From NCBI RefSeq assembly GCF_900142845.1, contig NZ_FSRU01000002.1, forward strand, positions 682,001-746,000: a stretch of 64,000 bases of DNA, in the 5' to 3' direction. Shown one piece after another: positions 60,534-64,000 of this stretch. Below the pieces are notes generated by a model. The model was not told the DNA's origin. It did no database searches and saw only the letters and a program-made list of their open reading frames with translations. The position numbers were made by a program, and so were the translations under genes. The first letter of the stretch is position 1. Each line of letters starts with the position of its first letter. Source of the DNA: Paraburkholderia phenazinium. GTDB taxonomy: Bacteria; Pseudomonadota; Gammaproteobacteria; Burkholderiales; Burkholderiaceae.

Positions 60534-61403
60534 ATGATTGGGCGCGAGATGGACTGGAGCGACGTGCGCATCTTCCTGGCCATTGCCCGGGCTGGCACGT
60601 TGGGCGCGGCGGCGCGGCAAGCCGGCCAGACCCAGCCGACGATGGGCCGGCGTCTGCGCGCGCTCGAGGAGGCGACGGGGCAAGCGCTGTTCCAGCGCAC
60701 CCGCGACGGCTTCGTCCTGACCGACGAGGGCGCGGCGGTACTAGCCTATGCCGAGCGAATGGAAGAGGAGGCGCTTGGCTTCACCCGCGCGCTGGCCGGC
60801 AAGGACGCCCAGTTGACGGGCTTGCTGCGCGTGTCGTCGTCGGACTGGTTTGGGATCCACGTGTTGACGCCGGTGTTCGCGCGTTTTTTGGCCGGGCAGC
60901 GGGGCGTGTCGATCGAACTGGTGACGGATTCGCACCGCTACAACCTGGCGCGCCGCGAGGCGGATCTGGTGTTCCGCATCACACCGTTCGACGAGGCCGG
61001 CGTCATCCAGCGCAAGCTGATGCATATGGAGTACGCGTTGTACGGACGTCAGGATCTCGTCGCCCCGCAAGCAGGCGACGGCGAGGGCCACACGCTCGTC
61101 ACGATGGACAGCGCGTTCGGGACGCTGCCCGACGTGGCGTGGGCCAAACGCATGCTGCCGAACGCGCGGATCGCGTTCGGCAGCAACAACCGTGGCGCGC
61201 AGGCGCGGATGTGTGCCGAGGGCGGCGGTTTTGCTGTGCTGCCGTGCCTGCTCGGCGACGCGACCGCCGGACTGCGGCGTATCGATCTGGGCGAAGCGCC
61301 GCCGGGCCGGGACGTCTGGTTCGGCTACCACCGCGACCTGCGCCGGGTGGCGCGCCTGCGGGCCTTGCTGGACGCGACGATCGAGGCGCTGGGCGAGAGT
61401 TGA
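60534..61403 (+). CDS. LysR-family transcriptional regulator
   Basis: 289 residues from the ATG at 60534; the ATG at 60549 (MDWSDVRIFLAIARAG) is an equally good start. The N-terminal winged helix has FLAIARAGTLGAAARQAGQTQPTMGRRLRALEEATGQALFQR, and a LysR substrate domain follows (SSSDWFGIHVLTPVFARFL, SIELVTDSHRYNLARREADLVFRI). It likely controls the divergent quinone oxidoreductase. The inducer is unknown. Confidence 0.88.
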   Translation: MIGREMDWSDVRIFLAIARAGTLGAAARQAGQTQPTMGRRLRALEEATGQALFQRTRDGFVLTDEGAAVLAYAERMEEEALGFTRALAGKDAQLTGLLRVSSSDWFGIHVLTPVFARFLAGQRGVSIELVTDSHRYNLARREADLVFRITPFDEAGVIQRKLMHMEYALYGRQDLVAPQAGDGEGHTLVTMDSAFGTLPDVAWAKRMLPNARIAFGSNNRGAQARMCAEGGGFAVLPCLLGDATAGLRRIDLGEAPPGRDVWFGYHRDLRRVARLRALLDATIEALGES

Positions 61404-61459
61404 TGGGGCATGATCGCGTTGTGTCGGGGTTAAAACCACGATCCGGAGATATGTATAAA

Positions 61460-61558
61460 ACGGTACCTTGCATAAAACAGTAGACCCTGCTACATTTCAG
61501 CCATGGTCACCGAGGCCATCAGTCCGCCCGGTGACAGTGCATAGCACGGTACCTTGCA
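61460..61558 (+). promoter_or_regulatory. Two 13-bp direct repeats ahead of padR
   Basis: ACGGTACCTTGCA occurs at 61460-61472 and again at 61546-61558, 86 bases apart, i.e. eight helical turns. Each copy is followed after four bases by a similar ACA(G/C)TA(G/C)A. Both lie in the 180 bases before the padR start, the second ending 27 bases from it. They are likely operator sites for PadR autoregulation. Confidence 0.6.
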
Positions 61559-61584
61559 ACGCACACTACAATCCGTGGAATGTG

Positions 61585-61923
61585 ATGAAAACGCAGTTAA
61601 AAAAAGGAACGCTCGATATGTGCGTACTGGCTGTCCTGGCCCGAGGGGATAGCTACGCGTACGAGCTGGTGTCGACGCTCGCTGAAACCATGGAAATCAG
61701 CGAAGGCACGATCTACCCTTTGATGCGCCGGCTGCAGGCCGAGGCATGGGTGTCGACCTACCTCGTCGAATCGAGCTCCGGGCCGCCGCGCAAATACTAC
61801 TCGCTGACCGGAACCGGTCGCCGCAGTCTGCTGGAGATGGAAGACGAATGGCGCAGTTTCGTGGATGAGGTCAACGGCGTGCTTGGACAATCCGGCATAA
61901 AAATGAACCCAGGGGAAAACCCA
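61585..61923 (+). CDS. PadR-family transcriptional regulator
   Basis: The PadR reading frame starts at the ATG at 61585, gives about 113 residues (MKTQLKKGTLDMCVLAVLARGD...), and ends with the stop overlapping the next ATG (61923-61926). The winged helix is clear: YAYELVSTLAETMEISEGTIYPLMRRLQAEAWV, then the wing SSSGPPRKYYSLTGTGRRSL. The short form without a long C-terminal domain is the type that pairs with DUF1700 membrane proteins. The in-frame upstream ATG at 61468 has no PadR similarity. It probably represses its own operon. Confidence 0.9.
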
Positions 61924-63053
61924 TGAAGCAGGAAGTATTCATTGAAGCGCTACGGCAGGAATTGAGCAGTCTGCCGAAGCATGCGGTCGATGAAATCATT
62001 GCGGACTATCGCGAGTACATCGGCGACGCGCTTGCCGCCGGGCGGCGCGAAGAAGAGGTGGTCGCGGCCCTCGGCGACCCGGTCAAGCTCGCTCGCGAAC
62101 TGAAGGCGCAGGCGAATTACCGTCAGTGGCAAGACCGCCGGTCGTTCAGCAACCTGGTTCGCGTGATCATGTCGATTTCCGCGCTGGGCCTGCTGAACGT
62201 TCTGCTGCTGGTGCCGTTCATGGTGTACCTGGTCATTCTCACCGTCGGCTACGTTGTGTCCACGGGGTTGACCATCGCCGGGCTGGTTGGGGTGCTCGCC
62301 TTGAGCGGTCATCACTTCTTCGGCAAGCCCGGACATGGCACGGTGTCGTTCAACATCGACACCAACGCCAGCGCACCCGCCAATGCTGCCGCGGCCGGCG
62401 CGTCGGAGACGAAGGATGCGGACGACGATGGCGACGACGACACGCCGGGCAATCTGAAGAGCCTGAAGATCGTGGGCGACCGTTTCGTCTTCAATCTGCA
62501 GGACGACAGCAAGCTGGAGCTGGTGACGCGCTCCGGCTCGATCGAGATTCATAACGATGGCGACAACTTCCGCTTCGAGAGTTCGTCCGACGCTGCCCGG
62601 CATCTGCTGAAGAGGGGCGACGACGGTACGTGGAGCATCGCTCGCGACGAAGTGGTGACGCTAGAGTTGAAAGACGACGACGAGAAAGTATCGTTCGTGC
62701 GTTCCAGCACCGATCCCAAGTCGGGCGTCTGGGACATTTCGAGCGACGACGGCGACAACGTCAAGCTCGAGCAGGACGAGCAGGGCAAGACCCATCACCT
62801 GACGGCGCATAGCGGCCAGGACACGGTGGACATCGCCGACGGCAAGGTTGCCATCAACGACGGTCACAACGTGATCCGGGTGGCGGGATCGGACGGCAAG
62901 TACACCTACGCGATCGTGATGCTGCCCATCGGTCTGCTCGGTCTTGCGCTCTGCATCTGGCTGACGCGGATTACCTGGCGCGGCATGGCGCGCTACGTGA
63001 AGCGGCAAATCGACGTCGTCTCGGCGAGTCTCGACCGCCAGCAGACGTCCTGA
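61923..63053 (+). CDS. DUF1700 (HAAS) membrane protein with putative adhesin-like C-terminal domain
   Basis: 376 residues. The first 65 residues are the HAAS/DUF1700 helical domain (FIEALRQELSSLPKHAVDEIIADYREYIGDALAAGR, LGDPVKLARELK). Two membrane helices lie at about 80-130, then an Asp-rich linker (DADDDGDDD) and a beta-repeat region (KIVGDRFVFNLQDDSKLELV, SIEIHNDGDNFRFESS) like DUF4097 proteins, and a last membrane helix near 335-355. The ATG overlaps the padR stop. PadR-DUF1700 pairs are widespread and thought to respond to envelope conditions; the ligand is unknown. Confidence 0.85.
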   Translation: MKQEVFIEALRQELSSLPKHAVDEIIADYREYIGDALAAGRREEEVVAALGDPVKLARELKAQANYRQWQDRRSFSNLVRVIMSISALGLLNVLLLVPFMVYLVILTVGYVVSTGLTIAGLVGVLALSGHHFFGKPGHGTVSFNIDTNASAPANAAAAGASETKDADDDGDDDTPGNLKSLKIVGDRFVFNLQDDSKLELVTRSGSIEIHNDGDNFRFESSSDAARHLLKRGDDGTWSIARDEVVTLELKDDDEKVSFVRSSTDPKSGVWDISSDDGDNVKLEQDEQGKTHHLTAHSGQDTVDIADGKVAINDGHNVIRVAGSDGKYTYAIVMLPIGLLGLALCIWLTRITWRGMARYVKRQIDVVSASLDRQQTS

Positions 63054-63147
63054 AGAAGCACGGGAAGTACCCGAATACCGAAGTACCGGATATCTGAACC
63101 CTTAGTAGTCCGTATAACCACTTTTCGCTTTAAAAGAGGAAATCGTC

Positions 63148-63945
63148 ATGAACATCGATTATCCGAGCGACGTTTCTAAGGAAACCCGTCTCCATCGTGT
63201 CCCGGCACTGCCTTTTTCCGGTGGAAGAGAAGTCAATCCCCTGCGGATTGCCGACTGGTTGATGAGCGGCTTGCGTGCCGCCGGCGTGCAGCCGGTGCTG
63301 TGGCTCAGCGTGTTGCTGATCTGCGCCGATTTCGCGACCGCGCTGGTGTTCCTGCCGCTGTTGCGTCCGCTGGCGGTGCTGCTGGCGCCGCTCGTCGTGG
63401 GTGGGTTGATGGTGATTCAGGACGGCGCCACGAAGGACCAGCCGGTGTCGCTGCGCGAAGCGTTCGCGGCGCTGGCGCGGCGCAGCAACGCGCTGTGCGT
63501 GATCGGGTTGTACGGCGCGGCGATCGTTGCCGTCGGTTACGTGATCCTGCTGGCGACGTTCCATGTTTCGTTGAACGCCTCGGTCACATCTAGCGGCGTG
63601 CATAACCTGTCGATCAGCTACGGTGGCGACCACGGCGTGCGCGGCGCGCTTGAATCGCTGCTCGGCGCGTCGATCTTTGCGGTCGCGATTGCTTCGGCCT
63701 GCTTTGCGCCGGCACTGGTGATGCTGCACGACATGACCCCGCATGACGCGATGATCGCAAGCCTGAGCGGTGCCGCACGCAACTGGCCTGTGACGCTGAT
63801 GTACTTCGCCGCGATGACGGTGGCCGTGCTGTTCGCACCGATGGTGCCGCTGGCGCTGCGCGCCCTGGTGCTGACGCCGCTTCTGACCGCTGTGCCGATG
63901 CTGTCGATCTACGGCGCCTACCGGGATGTTTTCCTCGGACGCTGA
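63148..63945 (+). CDS. BPSS1780-like multi-span membrane protein
   Basis: 265 residues preceded by AGAGGAAATCGTC. A cytoplasmic lead (about 40 residues, VPALPFSGGREVNPLRIADWL) is followed by about five to six membrane helices, with conserved PLLRPLAVLLAPLVVGGLMVIQDGA, and AFAALARRSNALCVIGLYGAAI. This matches the BPSS1780 family common in Burkholderia. Function unknown. It is 94 bases after the DUF1700 gene in the same direction and may belong to the same transcription unit. Confidence 0.78.
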   Translation: MNIDYPSDVSKETRLHRVPALPFSGGREVNPLRIADWLMSGLRAAGVQPVLWLSVLLICADFATALVFLPLLRPLAVLLAPLVVGGLMVIQDGATKDQPVSLREAFAALARRSNALCVIGLYGAAIVAVGYVILLATFHVSLNASVTSSGVHNLSISYGGDHGVRGALESLLGASIFAVAIASACFAPALVMLHDMTPHDAMIASLSGAARNWPVTLMYFAAMTVAVLFAPMVPLALRALVLTPLLTAVPMLSIYGAYRDVFLGR

Positions 63946-64000
63946 GCGGGGACCTTGGTGGGTACGCGGACGGGCTGGAAGCGGTCTGCGTTAGCGTTGC

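Overview
The window comes from a high-GC betaproteobacterium, most probably Paraburkholderia or a close Burkholderia relative. The conserved block tig-clpP-clpX-lon-hupB followed by tRNA-Val, tRNA-Asp and ppiD, together with the msrB/yciB/bolA/parvulin block, fits that assignment. This is inference from gene content and order; no database search was run.

Bases 1-24362 are the right-hand part of a podovirus-type prophage. The head genes (Bbp19-like protein, scaffold, major capsid protein, Bbp16-like cement protein, capsid-staple-like protein) look like those of Bordetella phage BPP-1 and Burkholderia phage Bcep22-like phages. They are followed by a tail tube/nozzle pair and a T7-type internal core set (gp13-, gp14-, gp15- and gp16-like proteins). 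The gp15-like protein carries a murein-hydrolase-like domain and the giant gp16-like protein carries an HEXXH zinc-peptidase motif. Next come a beta-helix tail spike, a tail-fibre-like protein with a signal peptide, and a tightly overlapping lysis cassette (zinc-knuckle protein, membrane protein, GH108 endolysin, holin-like protein, lipoprotein, patatin phospholipase). A convergent O-acyltransferase is the last prophage gene. The prophage stops at a 3' tRNA fragment with CCA (24331-24362), read here as attR. Terminase, portal, integrase and repressor are not in the window and should lie to the left.

Bases 24363-33820 are core chromosome: a MarR regulator and glycerate kinase on the minus strand, then the protein quality-control cluster tig, clpP, clpX, lon on the plus strand, hupB, two tRNAs and the periplasmic chaperone ppiD.

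Bases 35800-49700 hold a small lipoprotein, a tesA-like esterase that shares its start region with a divergent ybbA-like ABC ATPase, pgi, the NAD(P)HX repair enzyme nnr, a DadA-type dehydrogenase, purL, and a minus-strand run msrB-yciB-bolA-parvulin. selO lies just upstream of msrB.

Bases 51468-57299 form a fatty-acid degradation segment (acyl-CoA ligase, FadB-type bifunctional enzyme, thiolase) with a nicotinamidase gene inserted between the last two. The right end has a FrnE-like DsbA protein, two lipoproteins (LEA-type and YSC84/SYLF), a quinone oxidoreductase with a divergent LysR regulator, and a PadR-DUF1700-membrane protein cluster preceded by two copies of a 13-bp repeat.

The observations most worth following are a roughly 50-bp element present upstream of both the major capsid gene and the tail spike gene, the patatin phospholipase at the end of the lysis cassette, and the 13-bp repeats ahead of padR.
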